A stretch of DNA of 64,000 nt from Thiohalomonas denitrificans. Lineage in GTDB: Bacteria; Pseudomonadota; Gammaproteobacteria; Thiohalomonadales; Thiohalomonadaceae. The position numbers were made by a program, and so were the translations under genes. The stretch is taken from contig NZ_FMWD01000001.1 of NCBI RefSeq assembly GCF_900102855.1, positions 262,766 through 326,765 of the forward strand. The letters run 5' to 3'. The stretch's first letter is position 1. Each line of letters begins with the position of its first letter. Under the pieces are notes generated by a model. That model was not told the origin of the DNA. It searched no databases and was given only the letters and a program-made list of their open reading frames with translations. This document shows positions 16,941 to 25,663 of this stretch, piece after piece.

Positions 16941-17453
16941 CTAGAACTCCGGATCCCAGTCGACGGTCAGGCATCCGCCTTCCAGATCCACGCCAGTGAC
17001 CACCTCATCGACAAACGGGATCAGCCGTTCCCGCTCACCGGCGACCACCAGTACGTCGTTGGCCCCCGTCTCCATCAGGTGGTCGACTCGCCCCAGCGGT
17101 TTGCCGCCTACGGTCTTCACCTCAAGGCCGATCAAATCCGACCAGTAATATTCTCCCGGTTCCGGTCTCGGCAGTTGCTCTCGTGTGATGGCGATATCGG
17201 CGCCTATTAGCGCCCGCGCCTCATCACGATCATCGCAACCCTCCAGGAAGGCGACGACTGCCTTACCGTGCCGCCGCCCCTTGAGCAGCGAATGCCGAAC
17301 CCACCGATCACCCTCACGCAGATACCAGGACGAGTAGTTCAGAATATTCTCGCGCGGTTGCGTGTGTGAGAATACCTTTACCCAACCCCCGACACCGTAG
17401 AGGCCGGATACCCGGCCCAACAGTACGTAGCTATCCGGGTCTGCATTGCCCAT
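16941..17453 (-). CDS. rimM: 16S rRNA processing protein RimM
   Basis: A 170-residue protein with the N-terminal RimM barrel (YVLLGRVSGLYGVGGWVKVFS) and a C-terminal PRC-barrel (YYWSDLIGLEVKT...LGRVDHLMETGANDVLVV). It assists maturation of the 30S head by binding S19. It lies 17 nt after rpsP and before trmD, as in most gammaproteobacteria. Confidence 0.96.
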   Translation of the reverse strand: MGNADPDSYVLLGRVSGLYGVGGWVKVFSHTQPRENILNYSSWYLREGDRWVRHSLLKGRRHGKAVVAFLEGCDDRDEARALIGADIAITREQLPRPEPGEYYWSDLIGLEVKTVGGKPLGRVDHLMETGANDVLVVAGERERLIPFVDEVVTGVDLEGGCLTVDWDPEF

Positions 17454-17470
17454 GGGGGCGCTGTCCGGTC

Positions 17471-17722
17471 TTACGCGGCGGCTGCTGCGCTCTGCTTAAT
17501 CAGGTCGGCCACGCGATCGGAGGCCTTGGCACCCTTCGACAGCCAGTAATCGACCCGCTCACGATCGAGGCGAATCCGCTCTTCCTTACCGTTCGCCACC
17601 GGGTTGAAAAAGCCGAGGCGTTCGATAAAACGGCCGTCCCTGCGGTTGCGACTGTCGGTCACGACGATGCTGTAAAAAGGGCGCTTCTTGGCGCCGCCGC
17701 GAGCTAAACGAATGGTTACCAT
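17471..17722 (-). CDS. rpsP: 30S ribosomal protein S16
   Basis: An 83-residue protein: [39 protein letters not shown] and [17 protein letters not shown] are diagnostic of S16. It is the first gene of the rpsP-rimM-trmD-rplS operon, with a perfect TATAAT box about 75 bp upstream. Confidence 0.97.
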   Translation of the reverse strand: MVTIRLARGGAKKRPFYSIVVTDSRNRRDGRFIERLGFFNPVANGKEERIRLDRERVDYWLSKGAKASDRVADLIKQSAAAAA

Positions 17723-17796
17723 TCTCGCTAGATCCTCGTCTCCAAAAACAAACGGGGCCGCCTTCGGCGACCCGCCAGAACCCTAAGAAGCCGGGT

Positions 17797-17802
17797 ATTA
17801 TA
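17797..17802 (-). promoter_or_regulatory. -10 box of the rpsP operon
   Basis: TATAAT on the minus strand, preceded 17 nt upstream by a weak TAGCAA. Transcription would start near 17790, giving a leader of about 70 nt. The weak -35 overlaps the start of the heptamer array. Confidence 0.55.
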
Positions 17803-17811
17803 CGACACGCA

Positions 17812-17889
17812 GCGGTGAGTTGCTAGTCGCAGATTAGTAGCGAGTAGCTAGTGACTAGTTGCTAGGAACCCACTCGCTACTCGCCACTA
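17812..17889. repeat. Degenerate heptanucleotide repeat array next to the ffh stop codon
   Basis: Units such as GTAGCGA, GTAGCTA, GTGACTA and GTTGCTA run toward the opposite-strand units ACTCGCT, ACTCGCC. The last unit contains the TAG stop codon of ffh (17887-17889). Similar arrays lie at 44715-44770 and 50192-50275. Confidence 0.7.
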
Positions 17890-19257
17890 AAAAGGAGGCA
17901 TTCCGGGCGGCATGCCGCCACCGCCTTTGAGACCCCGCATCATCTTGGCCATGCCACCTTTTTTCTTCATGCGCTTCATCATCTTCTGCATCTGCGCGAA
18001 CTGCTTGAGCAGGCGATTCACTTCCTGCACCTGCGTGCCGGAGCCGTTTGCGATCCGACGCTTGCGGGAGCCTTTGATGAGGTCCGGTTTGCGCCGTTCG
18101 AAGGGCGTCATGGAGCCGATAATGGCCTCCATGCGGCGGAATTCCTTGTCGTTGACCTGCTTTTTGGCCGCATCCGGTACACCGGACATTCCAGGCAGCT
18201 TGTCCATCAGACCGGCCACTCCGCCCATACTACCGAGCTGCTGAAGCTGTTGGCGGAAGTCTTCCAGGTCGAAGCCCTGACCTTTTTTGAACTTGGTGGC
18301 GAGTTTCTCTGCCTTGTCGTGGTCGACCGTGCGCTGGACTTCCTCGACCAGCGAAACGACATCGCCCATATCCAGAATACGCGAGGCCACCCGATCCGGG
18401 TGGAACGGCTCCAGGGCCGTCGTCTTCTCGCCAACACCCAGAAATTTGATCGGCCGGCCGGTGATATGCCGAACCGACAGTGCCGCACCGCCACGTGCGT
18501 CACCGTCCGTCTTGGTCAACACCACGCCGGTCAGCGGCAGGGCATCGCCAAAGGCCTTCGCGGTATTGGCGGCGTCCTGGCCGGTCATGCTGTCGACCAC
18601 GAAGAGAGTCTCGACCGGGGCTACCGTTTCGTGCAGGCGGCGGATTTCGCCCATCATCGACTCGTCGATGTGGAGGCGGCCCGCGGTATCGACGATCACC
18701 ACGTCGATGAGCTTTTTGCGGGCGTGTTCAACGGCGCTGCGTGCGATAGCAACCGGGTCCTGGTCGGTCGAGCTGGGGTAGAATTCGACCTCGACCTCCC
18801 GCGCCAGGGTCTCCAGCTGGTCGATGGCGGCAGGACGATAGACGTCGGTGCTTACTACGAGGACCGATTTTTTTCGCTGCTCACGCAGAAAGCGCGCCAG
18901 CTTGGCGGTACTGGTGGTCTTACCGGAGCCCTGAAGGCCCGCCATCAGTACCACGGCCGGAGGTTGAACGTTGAGCTGGAGGTCCTCGTTGGCCTCGCCC
19001 ATGATCGACACCAACTCGTCATTGACGATCTTGACCAGGGCCTGGCCGGGCGTGAGACTCTCCAGAACGTCCTTGCCGACGGCGCGCTCACGCACATGAT
19101 TGACGAACTCTTTCACTACCGGCAGGGCGACATCCGCCTCCAGCAGAGCCATGCGCACCTCACGCATGGTGTCCTTGATGTTCTCCTCGGTCAGTCGACC
19201 GGTCCCGCGGAGATTACGCAGGGTCTTGGAAAGTCGTTCAGTGAGGTTTTCGAACAT
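17887..19257 (-). CDS. ffh: Signal recognition particle protein Ffh
   Basis: A 456-residue SRP54 homologue with N domain (MFENLTERLSKTLRNLRGTG), GTPase G domain (GLQGSGKTTSTAKLA, VDTAGRLHIDE, TKTDGDARGGA) and a methionine-rich M domain ending in MKRMKKKGGMAKMMRGLKGG. It binds 4.5S RNA and signal peptides and targets nascent membrane proteins to FtsY. The start at 19257 fits the family; six upstream residues to 19275 are possible. It sits just upstream of rpsP in the usual order. Its stop codon lies inside a heptamer repeat. Confidence 0.97.
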   Translation of the reverse strand: MFENLTERLSKTLRNLRGTGRLTEENIKDTMREVRMALLEADVALPVVKEFVNHVRERAVGKDVLESLTPGQALVKIVNDELVSIMGEANEDLQLNVQPPAVVLMAGLQGSGKTTSTAKLARFLREQRKKSVLVVSTDVYRPAAIDQLETLAREVEVEFYPSSTDQDPVAIARSAVEHARKKLIDVVIVDTAGRLHIDESMMGEIRRLHETVAPVETLFVVDSMTGQDAANTAKAFGDALPLTGVVLTKTDGDARGGAALSVRHITGRPIKFLGVGEKTTALEPFHPDRVASRILDMGDVVSLVEEVQRTVDHDKAEKLATKFKKGQGFDLEDFRQQLQQLGSMGGVAGLMDKLPGMSGVPDAAKKQVNDKEFRRMEAIIGSMTPFERRKPDLIKGSRKRRIANGSGTQVQEVNRLLKQFAQMQKMMKRMKKKGGMAKMMRGLKGGGGMPPGMPPF

Positions 19258-19494
19258 AACAGCCAGCCGCATCATGGGAACGGTGCCAATCGGTGTTGGG
19301 ACCGGCCCGGAAAAGAACTATCCCGAAGATTTCATGAATTCGTGCCGAGAGATCGCCGCAGGATATTGGATCTCCCAAGAAAAATTTTCGAAGGAGAAGG
19401 CGTATCGGTGATTACGGCCGACTGAGAAAATATCTCCCGCGGATCACCAAGACAAGCGAGATCGGTGCAAATTCATGAAATCTTCGAGCGATCA

Positions 19495-20262
19495 TTATAA
19501 CGTAAAAATCTCTCCGCCCAACAACTGCTCGAGCTTGCGGTCGGAAATCACCGCCCGACACTCGTCCATAATCTGACGCTCTTCACCGGGCTTGGCATGG
19601 GAGAGGTAGACCGCGGGACGGTGGTTTAGTTTGATCAGGTCCTCGGCAAGTATATTCGGGCAGTAGTGACGGGCCTGCCGGCAAAGCTCCTGCCGCGCAT
19701 TGGAGAAGGCACACTCCACGATGAGCAGGTCCAGCCGCTCCAGCCCGTTGAGGGCCTTCCAGAGCGTATTGTTGCTGGTGGTGTCGCCGCTGAACGCGAA
19801 AACGCCGCCGTCCCGGGCGGTAACGATATAGCCGACCGTGGGCACGACATGATTGACCGGCACCATCCGGAAGCGCCGCCCCTCCAGCACCACTTCTTCG
19901 TCCGGTTTCATCGGGACGTAGCGCAGTACCGGGCTATCGGGATGCGGAAGGCTGGTGAAATCGGGCCAGACCACCCAGTTGAACATATGTTCACGAAGCG
20001 CACTGATGGTTTCGGGCAGGGCATGCACGGTAATTGGTTCATCGGCCCGATCGAACATGCTGTCCAGCAGCAACGGGATCGCATGGACATGGTCAAGATG
20101 GGAGTGGGTCAGTACGATGTGTTTAATCCGTTCCATCTCACGGAGGGTTAAATCGCCAACGCCGCTACCGGCATCGATGAGGACGTCGTCATCAACGAGA
20201 AAGGAAGTGGTCCGGTGACCAGCAGCGATACCGCCGCTGCAGCCTAAAATCCGCAGTTGCAT
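19495..20262 (-). CDS. Metallo-beta-lactamase-fold hydrolase (class II cyclic-nucleotide phosphodiesterase-like)
   Basis: A 255-residue MBL-fold enzyme: IDAGSGVGDLTLREM, the metal motif LTHSHLDHVHAIPLL, FAFSGDTTSNNTLW with a metal Asp, and a final VYLSHAKPGEERQ. These match the CpdA/CpdP-like class of 3',5'-cyclic-nucleotide phosphodiesterases and related RNase Z-like hydrolases. The substrate cannot be fixed from sequence alone. It is transcribed away from the MITE-like element and is not part of an obvious operon. Confidence 0.75.
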   Translation of the reverse strand: MQLRILGCSGGIAAGHRTTSFLVDDDVLIDAGSGVGDLTLREMERIKHIVLTHSHLDHVHAIPLLLDSMFDRADEPITVHALPETISALREHMFNWVVWPDFTSLPHPDSPVLRYVPMKPDEEVVLEGRRFRMVPVNHVVPTVGYIVTARDGGVFAFSGDTTSNNTLWKALNGLERLDLLIVECAFSNARQELCRQARHYCPNILAEDLIKLNHRPAVYLSHAKPGEERQIMDECRAVISDRKLEQLLGGEIFTL

Positions 20263-20821
20263 CAGGTTCTCCGGAGGCCTTTCTCTATTTCACTTAAATT
20301 TTGTGCCTGTTCGGCGCTTTTCGGGGCCACGCCGGGGAGTTTTCGTCTCGACCTGCTCTTTGTAGCATGTTTGTGCAAACAGCAACAAACGCTGAATGGC
20401 AATTCCGAGAACCGCGGCACTGGCTAACTGTCGATAAAAACGGAAGGGACCGCGAGTTTGTGGAGGATTTGGCACTTTAAGGGCACTTCTAATAATCCAA
20501 CGCGGATTTCGTTGTGCCCAAAATCGCCGAGTACAAGACGCGCTGCGCAGCGCAATGGCCGGCCCTTGTCAAGCAGCGCAACGCCGTAATCGGCGATTTT
20601 GGACGCAACCCTTCGGGCTCGGGCCGTTTTGTCCGCTGACTGCGTTGCAGCTCGCTCATGTAGAGCCACTACACGTCGCTCGCTGCGCCTTGCACAGCGA
20701 ACAAAACGGCCGCGAGCGAAACCGTGTTGGATTATTAGAAGTGCCCTTTTAATGAGCCAAGCCCATTCACGTGACCCGCCGGTTGTGAGAACATTTGTCT
20801 TCTTTTCAAAAGCGTACATGA
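20263..20821. other. 559 bp spacer between the MBL gene and ypjD
   Basis: Nearly half of this divergent spacer (20481-20746) is a MITE-like insertion. The left part, 20263-20480, would hold the promoter of the MBL gene, and the right part, 20747-20821, that of ypjD. No protein gene is supported. Confidence 0.6.
20481..20746. mobile_element. MITE-like element, 266 bp, 21 bp perfect terminal inverted repeats
   Basis: The left end GGGCACTTCTAATAATCCAA (+C) is exactly complementary to the right end at 20726-20746. Inside are two more inverted pairs: CCAAAATCGCCGA/TCGGCGATTTTGG and GGCCGTTTTGTCCGCTG/GCGAACAAAACGGCC. TTTAA and TTTTA flank it, so a target duplication is at best imperfect. No transposase frame exists, hence a non-autonomous element is inferred. 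Confidence 0.8.
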
Positions 20822-21625
20822 ATGGATACGGTTCTGGTCATAGTAGCTCTGGTCTTTTATCTGGGTGCCGCCGGACTCTTGGCACAGCGCATGGCGCGCG
20901 GCTCCCAAGCCGGAAAGCAAAGCAAACGCCTGCCCCTCATTCTGGGGTTCGGTGCCGTGTTTGCCCATGCAATCGTCCTTTATGGGGCGCTGCTCGGTCC
21001 CGAGGCCCTCAACCTCTCGTTCTTCAATGTGCTCTCGCTGGCTGGCTGGCTTATCGCCCTCCTCATACTCCTGTCTGCCCTGGGGCAACCCGTGGAGAAC
21101 CTGGCGATAGCCATTTTTCCGATTGCCACCCTGGGGCTGCTGGCACAAATACTCGCGCCAGTAAACCCTACCTTTCTGCCCCGAACCCCGGTGGGCCTGG
21201 AGATCCATATCCTGCTTTCCCTGGCATCGTACAGCCTGCTGGCGATCGCCGCATTGCAGTCAATGCTGCTCGCGCTGCAGGATCGGCAGCTGCGCAACCG
21301 GCGTCCGGGAGGCTTTATTCGAGCACTTCCTCCGCTTGAGACCATGGAGATACTGCTTTTCCGGCTCATTGGCGTGGGTTATCTGCTGCTGACGTTTTCT
21401 CTTATCAGTGGTGCGCATTACCTGGAAAACATCTTTGCCCAGCATCTGGTGCACAAGACCGTACTTTCCATCACCGCCTGGGTCGTGTTTGCTGTACTGA
21501 TATGGGGGCGGCTGCAGTACGGTTGGCGCGGGCGCACGGCCATTCGCTGGACACTGGGCGGGTTCATGGTGCTCGTACTGGCCTATTTCGGCAGCAAACT
21601 GGTGCTGGAGCTGGTGCTTCGCTAG
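20822..21625 (+). CDS. ypjD: YpjD family inner membrane protein (CcsA/HemX-like cytochrome c assembly family)
   Basis: The 267-residue protein has about eight hydrophobic helices and the CcsA-like core: LEIHILLSLASYSLLAIAAL with conserved histidines, LPPLETMEILLFRLIGVGYLLLT and LVHKTVLSITAWVVFAVL. In gammaproteobacteria this gene (also called corB) lies between ffh and the CorC/YfjD-type protein, as here. The role is uncertain: heme handling or magnesium homeostasis has been proposed. The stop codon is the start of a REP-like palindrome. Confidence 0.88.
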   Translation: MDTVLVIVALVFYLGAAGLLAQRMARGSQAGKQSKRLPLILGFGAVFAHAIVLYGALLGPEALNLSFFNVLSLAGWLIALLILLSALGQPVENLAIAIFPIATLGLLAQILAPVNPTFLPRTPVGLEIHILLSLASYSLLAIAALQSMLLALQDRQLRNRRPGGFIRALPPLETMEILLFRLIGVGYLLLTFSLISGAHYLENIFAQHLVHKTVLSITAWVVFAVLIWGRLQYGWRGRTAIRWTLGGFMVLVLAYFGSKLVLELVLR

Positions 21626-21628
21626 TGA

Positions 21629-21671
21629 GTCCATGCGGGAAATAGTGTGACACTCAGAGCCCCGCATGGAC
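21629..21671. repeat. REP-like palindrome following ypjD, copy 1
   Basis: GTCCATGCGGG and CCCGCATGGAC form an 11 bp stem around AAATAGTGTGACACTCAGAGC. The same unit, with several differences, occurs at 44667-44711. The similarity extends left into the CTAG of the ypjD stop. Confidence 0.75.
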
Positions 21672-21742
21672 CACTAGGTTGACACGGACCGGTCGACCCC
21701 TTAGTAATAACCTATCGAGTTTGAGTCGAGGCTTTTACCCTT

Positions 21743-23029
21743 TTGTTAAACAACATCCCGATCGGCGCCCTGTTCGGCGCCCTCGTCTTTCTTGTCATCC
21801 TCTCCGCGTTTTTCTCCGGTTCCGAAACAGGCCTCATCAGCCTCAATCGTTATCGGCTGCGGCATATGGCGAAGAGCGGTCACCCCGGAGCAGTGCGAGC
21901 CAGCCGCCTGCTGAAACGTCCGGACCGGCTGATCGGACTCATTCTGCTCGGCAACAACTTCGTGAACATTCTCGCTTCGGCGCTGGCAACCATCGTCGCC
22001 ATACGGCTGGTGGGCGAAGCGGGTCCCCTGGTGGCTACGGCAGTGCTGACCGTCGTCATCCTGCTGTTTGCCGAAGTCACCCCCAAGACCGTGGCTGCGC
22101 TGCACCCGGAACGGATTGCTTTCCCCGCAAGCTTCATACTCGGTCCGCTGCTGAAGGCATTCTATCCGCTGGTGTGGCTTATCAACATCATCGCGAATGG
22201 CCTGCTGCGGCTACTCGGCGTTTCCACGCGGGACGTAGACAGCTCCCATCTCTCCTCCGAAGAGCTTCGGACCGTAGTGAATGAAGCGGGCACAATGATT
22301 CCACGCCGGCACCAGAAGATGCTGCTCAATATCCTGGATCTCGAAAAGGCGACCGTGGAGGACATCATGATTCCACGCAACGAGATTGCCGGCATCGATC
22401 TGGAAGATGAGTGGACCGACATTGTCGATCAGCTGACCAACAGCCAGCACACCCGCCTGCCGGTCTACCGGGGCGGTATCGACAATGTGGTGGGCATCGT
22501 CCATCTGCGAGACCTTCTCGCCCTGCAGCAGCACAGTGAACTGGACATGGAGCGCTTTATGGACCGGATCCGCGAGGTCTATTTCATTCCTGAAGCCACT
22601 CGTCTCAATACACAGCTACTGAATTTTCAAAAGCAGCGGCATCGCATGGGTCTGGTAGTGGATGAATATGGTGATATCCAGGGTCTGGTCACCCTCGACG
22701 ATATCCTTGAAGAGATCGTCGGTGAATTCACCACCGATCCCGGCACCACCCTCAAGGAGATCCATCCCCAGGAAGACGGGACCTATCTGGTGGACGGCAG
22801 CGCCAATGTGCGGGAACTGAATCGCATCATGAACTGGTCCCTCCCGACGGAGGGTGCCAAGACCCTCAATGGCATGTTGATCGAGTATCTGGAGACCATC
22901 CCCGAGCCGGGCACCAGCGTACTGCTGAACGACTATCCCCTGGAAGTGGTACAGACGGGGGCCAGCGCCATCAAAACCGTACGTGTGGATCCACTCTACC
23001 GAAAGCGCCGCCACAAGGGCATCGAGTAG
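21743..23029 (+). CDS. HlyC/CorC (CNNM) family membrane protein with CBS domains, YfjD-like
   Basis: A 428-residue protein from a TTG start at 21743. An N-terminal DUF21/CNNM membrane domain (GALFGALVFLVILSAFFSGS, NRYRLRHMAKSGHPGA, LLFAEVTPKTVAAL) precedes a CBS pair (EDIMIPRNEIAGIDLEDEW; GLVVDEYGDIQGLVTLDDIL) and a C-terminal CorC-HlyC domain (DGTYLVDGSANVRELNRIM). The family moves or regulates Mg2+/Co2+; the ion here is not known. It follows ypjD in the conserved ypjD-yfjD order. The start codon is unusual and has no strong ribosome site, so an alternative start cannot be excluded. Confidence 0.9.
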   Translation: MLNNIPIGALFGALVFLVILSAFFSGSETGLISLNRYRLRHMAKSGHPGAVRASRLLKRPDRLIGLILLGNNFVNILASALATIVAIRLVGEAGPLVATAVLTVVILLFAEVTPKTVAALHPERIAFPASFILGPLLKAFYPLVWLINIIANGLLRLLGVSTRDVDSSHLSSEELRTVVNEAGTMIPRRHQKMLLNILDLEKATVEDIMIPRNEIAGIDLEDEWTDIVDQLTNSQHTRLPVYRGGIDNVVGIVHLRDLLALQQHSELDMERFMDRIREVYFIPEATRLNTQLLNFQKQRHRMGLVVDEYGDIQGLVTLDDILEEIVGEFTTDPGTTLKEIHPQEDGTYLVDGSANVRELNRIMNWSLPTEGAKTLNGMLIEYLETIPEPGTSVLLNDYPLEVVQTGASAIKTVRVDPLYRKRRHKGIE

Positions 23030-23072
23030 CGGGGCCTACCTCCTAGCAGGAAAAATGCGCCACTGGTCACAT

Positions 23073-23109
23073 CGCCTTGTAGAGGCCCTACACCCGGGCC
23101 TCCACAAGG
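23073..23109. repeat. Imperfect hairpin between the CorC-like gene and the FHA gene
   Basis: CCTTGTAGAGGCCC and GGGCCTCCACAAGG pair around a short TACACCC loop with one mismatch. It could end the upstream transcript or regulate the FHA gene; no T-tract follows. Confidence 0.5.
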
Positions 23110-23111
23110 CC

Positions 23112-23117
23112 TATAAT
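23112..23117 (+). promoter_or_regulatory. -10 box ahead of the FHA gene
   Basis: A perfect TATAAT lies 33 bp before the GTG start. No recognisable -35 was found at 16-18 nt because the hairpin occupies that position. Confidence 0.45.
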
Positions 23118-23150
23118 GGCGCGGCCAATCAATAGATTTTGGAGCAATCC

Positions 23151-23756
23151 GTGTCCAGACTGACCCTCTCGTTCAAGGGCAAGATGTTGAAGATCTTCCC
23201 TCTCGAAAAGGACGAGGTGGTCATCGGCAGTTCACCCGATTGCGACATCACCATCGACAGCCTGGCGATACATGAGCAGCACGCTCTTCTGGGCCGTAGC
23301 GGTAACGGCTGGCAACTCAAGGACCTGAACAGCCCCGGCGGCACCTTCGTCAACGGGGAGAAGATTGACGAAAGGGCCCTTGAAAGCGGTGACGAGATAG
23401 GTATCGGCAAGCATACGCTGGAAGCGGACTTTGATATCCCCATGCCGGAGACGGTCGCCGATAACGACCTGACGCCGGAGACGCCCCGCAGAGCGAAAAG
23501 CGCCTGGCTACAGTTGCTGAACGGCCACAACGTCGGCAAGACCATCAGCCTGAACCGAAACCTCACAAATCTCGGCAAACCCGGCGTGCAGACAGCCGTG
23601 ATCGCCCGGCGTAACGAAGGCTTTTTTCTCTCCCACCTGGAAGGCGATCACCCGCCGGAGGTCAACAACACCTCGATCGGCGATCATAGCTGGCGTCTGG
23701 AAGATGGCGATACCATCCAGATCGGCAATGTGAAACTGCAGTTCTATCTGCAATAG
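23151..23756 (+). CDS. Tandem FHA-domain protein
   Basis: About 201 residues from GTG 23151, preceded at 6 nt by GGAG. The N-terminal half is a forkhead-associated domain: VVIGSSPDCDITIDSLAIHEQHALL, LNSPGGTFVNGEKI and LESGDEIGIGKHTL. The C-terminal half (LQLLNGHNVGKTISLNRNLTNLGKP... SWRLEDGDTIQIGNVKLQF) is a second, degenerate FHA-like domain. FHA domains bind phosphothreonine, but no kinase or phosphatase gene is nearby, so the partner is unknown. Confidence 0.82.
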   Translation: MSRLTLSFKGKMLKIFPLEKDEVVIGSSPDCDITIDSLAIHEQHALLGRSGNGWQLKDLNSPGGTFVNGEKIDERALESGDEIGIGKHTLEADFDIPMPETVADNDLTPETPRRAKSAWLQLLNGHNVGKTISLNRNLTNLGKPGVQTAVIARRNEGFFLSHLEGDHPPEVNNTSIGDHSWRLEDGDTIQIGNVKLQFYLQ

Positions 23757-23789
23757 GGCGCGAATCCCTGATGGGCGTTTTATGGCCCA

Positions 23790-25145
23790 CTACAGCGCAT
23801 CGAGTGCCTCGGAAAGTCGCGCGACACCCACCACTTCGATGCCTTCCATCGCTTTTTTGGGGGTGTTGGCAGCGGGCACTATCGCGCGGGTAAACCCATG
23901 CTTGGCCGCTTCCCGCAGTCGGTCCTCACCGTTAGGCACCGGGCGGATTTCACCGGCCAGCCCTACTTCCCCGAACGTTACCAGCTTCTCCGGTAAAGGC
24001 CGATCTCGCAGGCTGGAGAGGATCGCCAGCAGCAGCGCCAAATCGGCACCCGTCTCGGTGACCCGCACCCCGCCAACCACATTGACGAAAACGTCCTGAT
24101 CGTAAGTGGCAACGCCGCCATGGCGATGCAGGACGGCCAGCAGAATGGCCAATCGATTTTGCTCCAGCCCCACAGTAACCCGGCGGGGATTGGACAGGTG
24201 GCTTTCGTCCACCAAAGCCTGTACCTCGGCCAGCAGCGGCCGGCTGCCCTCGAGGGTTACCATCACCGCCGAGCCGGAGATGGGACTTTGATGACGTGAG
24301 AGAAAGATGGCGGACGGATTCGAGACGTCTTTCAAGCCCGTTTCGCCCATGGCGAAGACACCGAGCTCGTTGACCGCACCGAAACGGTTCTTGAAGGCGC
24401 GGATGACACGGAAGCGGCTGCCGCTCTGCCCCTCGAAATAGAGCACAGTGTCCACCATATGCTCCAGTACCCGAGGGCCTGCCAGCTGTCCGTCCTTGGT
24501 GACATGTCCCACCAGGAACAGCGCCGCTCCACTCTCCTTTGCATACCGCACCAGTTGTGCGGCGCTTTCGCGAACCTGACCTACCGCGCCGGGGGCCGAC
24601 TGAAGCGTCTCGGTGTACATGGTCTGAATGGAGTCGATAACCAGTACCTGGGGCCGGTGCTGCTGTGCCGTAGCGAGCACCGCCTCGACACGGGTCTCGG
24701 GAAGGATCTGGAGACGCTCCGCGGCCAGGTTCAGTCGCTGGGCCCGCAGACTCACCTGCTGAGGTGACTCTTCGCCGCTTACATAGAGTGTCGCGTTCCG
24801 CTGGCTGAGGCTGGCCAACGTCTGTAGCAGCAGGGTGGATTTTCCGATGCCGGGATCGCCCCCCAGAAGCACCACCGAGCCGGGCACCAGGCCGCCGCCG
24901 AGCACACGATCGAATTCGCCACTTCCGGTCAGGGTCCGTGCCACATGATCTGCCGGCACATCGGAAAGCCGCTGTACCCGCGCCGGTCCGGCGGCACCGG
25001 CATAGCCCCGGTGGCGTATCGGGGCAGAGACCTCGACATCCTCCTCGAGCGTATTCCAGTCGCCGCAATCGGCACACTGCCCTGCCCATTTCGGGGCCTG
25101 GGCGCCGCAACTGCGACAGCTGAAAACCGTTTTTGCCTTGGCCAA
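23790..25145 (-). CDS. radA: DNA repair protein RadA
   Basis: A 451-residue RecA-like DnaB-type helicase that extends recombination branches. It has an N-terminal C4 zinc finger (CRSCGAQAPKWAGQCADC), Walker A GGDPGIGKSTLLL, the RadA signature KNRFGAVNELGVFAM and a C-terminal Lon-like domain (YDQDVFVNVVGGVRVTETGADLAL). The start is TTG 25145 with AGGAGG 4 nt upstream. It lies 74 nt after the Nudix gene and may be the last gene of the rpsF-dnaB-alr series. Confidence 0.97.
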   Translation of the reverse strand: MAKAKTVFSCRSCGAQAPKWAGQCADCGDWNTLEEDVEVSAPIRHRGYAGAAGPARVQRLSDVPADHVARTLTGSGEFDRVLGGGLVPGSVVLLGGDPGIGKSTLLLQTLASLSQRNATLYVSGEESPQQVSLRAQRLNLAAERLQILPETRVEAVLATAQQHRPQVLVIDSIQTMYTETLQSAPGAVGQVRESAAQLVRYAKESGAALFLVGHVTKDGQLAGPRVLEHMVDTVLYFEGQSGSRFRVIRAFKNRFGAVNELGVFAMGETGLKDVSNPSAIFLSRHQSPISGSAVMVTLEGSRPLLAEVQALVDESHLSNPRRVTVGLEQNRLAILLAVLHRHGGVATYDQDVFVNVVGGVRVTETGADLALLLAILSSLRDRPLPEKLVTFGEVGLAGEIRPVPNGEDRLREAAKHGFTRAIVPAANTPKKAMEGIEVVGVARLSEALDAL

Positions 25146-25219
25146 AATTCCTCCTGAACACCTGAATGGCTAAGCGGGAACCTGAGAGTATGTCCCTGTA
25201 ATGCCCTCGACAGCCCCGC

Positions 25220-25663
25220 TCACCGAGGTGACGAAGCGACTTCGGTCGGGTAGAGGGTGGCGAGACAGTGTCGGGTGTACCAGTTCAACGCAAGACGCTG
25301 CAATCGCGACAGGTTTACCCAGGCCGCATCCTCGGCATCGCTGGCGGCGCGAGGCTCCCCGGCGATGTATTCACCCCGCAGATCGATAACCACGTAATGA
25401 ACGCCGGGGGTTTTCCCCTTGGCCGGCTCGATATACTCGAAGGTGTAGACCGGTTCGTTCGCACGGATGGTCACGCCGGTCTCTTCCATCAGTTCACGCT
25501 CTGCGGCGGCAGCCAGGGTCTCGCCCCACTCGACCCGTCCGCCGGGAATGGCCCACTCTCCCTGATAAGGTGGTCGCTTCCTTTTCACCAACAACACCGC
25601 ATCGGCCCGGCGAACCACGGCACCCACCCCAAGGATTGGCGACTTCTTCGGGCTTTGGGTCAT
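25220..25663 (-). CDS. Nudix hydrolase
   Basis: A 147-residue protein from ATG 25663 (MTQSPKKSPILGVGAVV). The Nudix box is GRVEWGETLAAAAERELMEETGV. The substrate is a nucleoside diphosphate linked to another moiety, but which one cannot be told. The ATG overlaps the alr stop codon (ATGA), indicating translational coupling in the dnaB-alr-nudix unit. It is not closely related to the other two Nudix proteins in this window. Confidence 0.88.
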   Translation of the reverse strand: MTQSPKKSPILGVGAVVRRADAVLLVKRKRPPYQGEWAIPGGRVEWGETLAAAAERELMEETGVTIRANEPVYTFEYIEPAKGKTPGVHYVVIDLRGEYIAGEPRAASDAEDAAWVNLSRLQRLALNWYTRHCLATLYPTEVASSPR

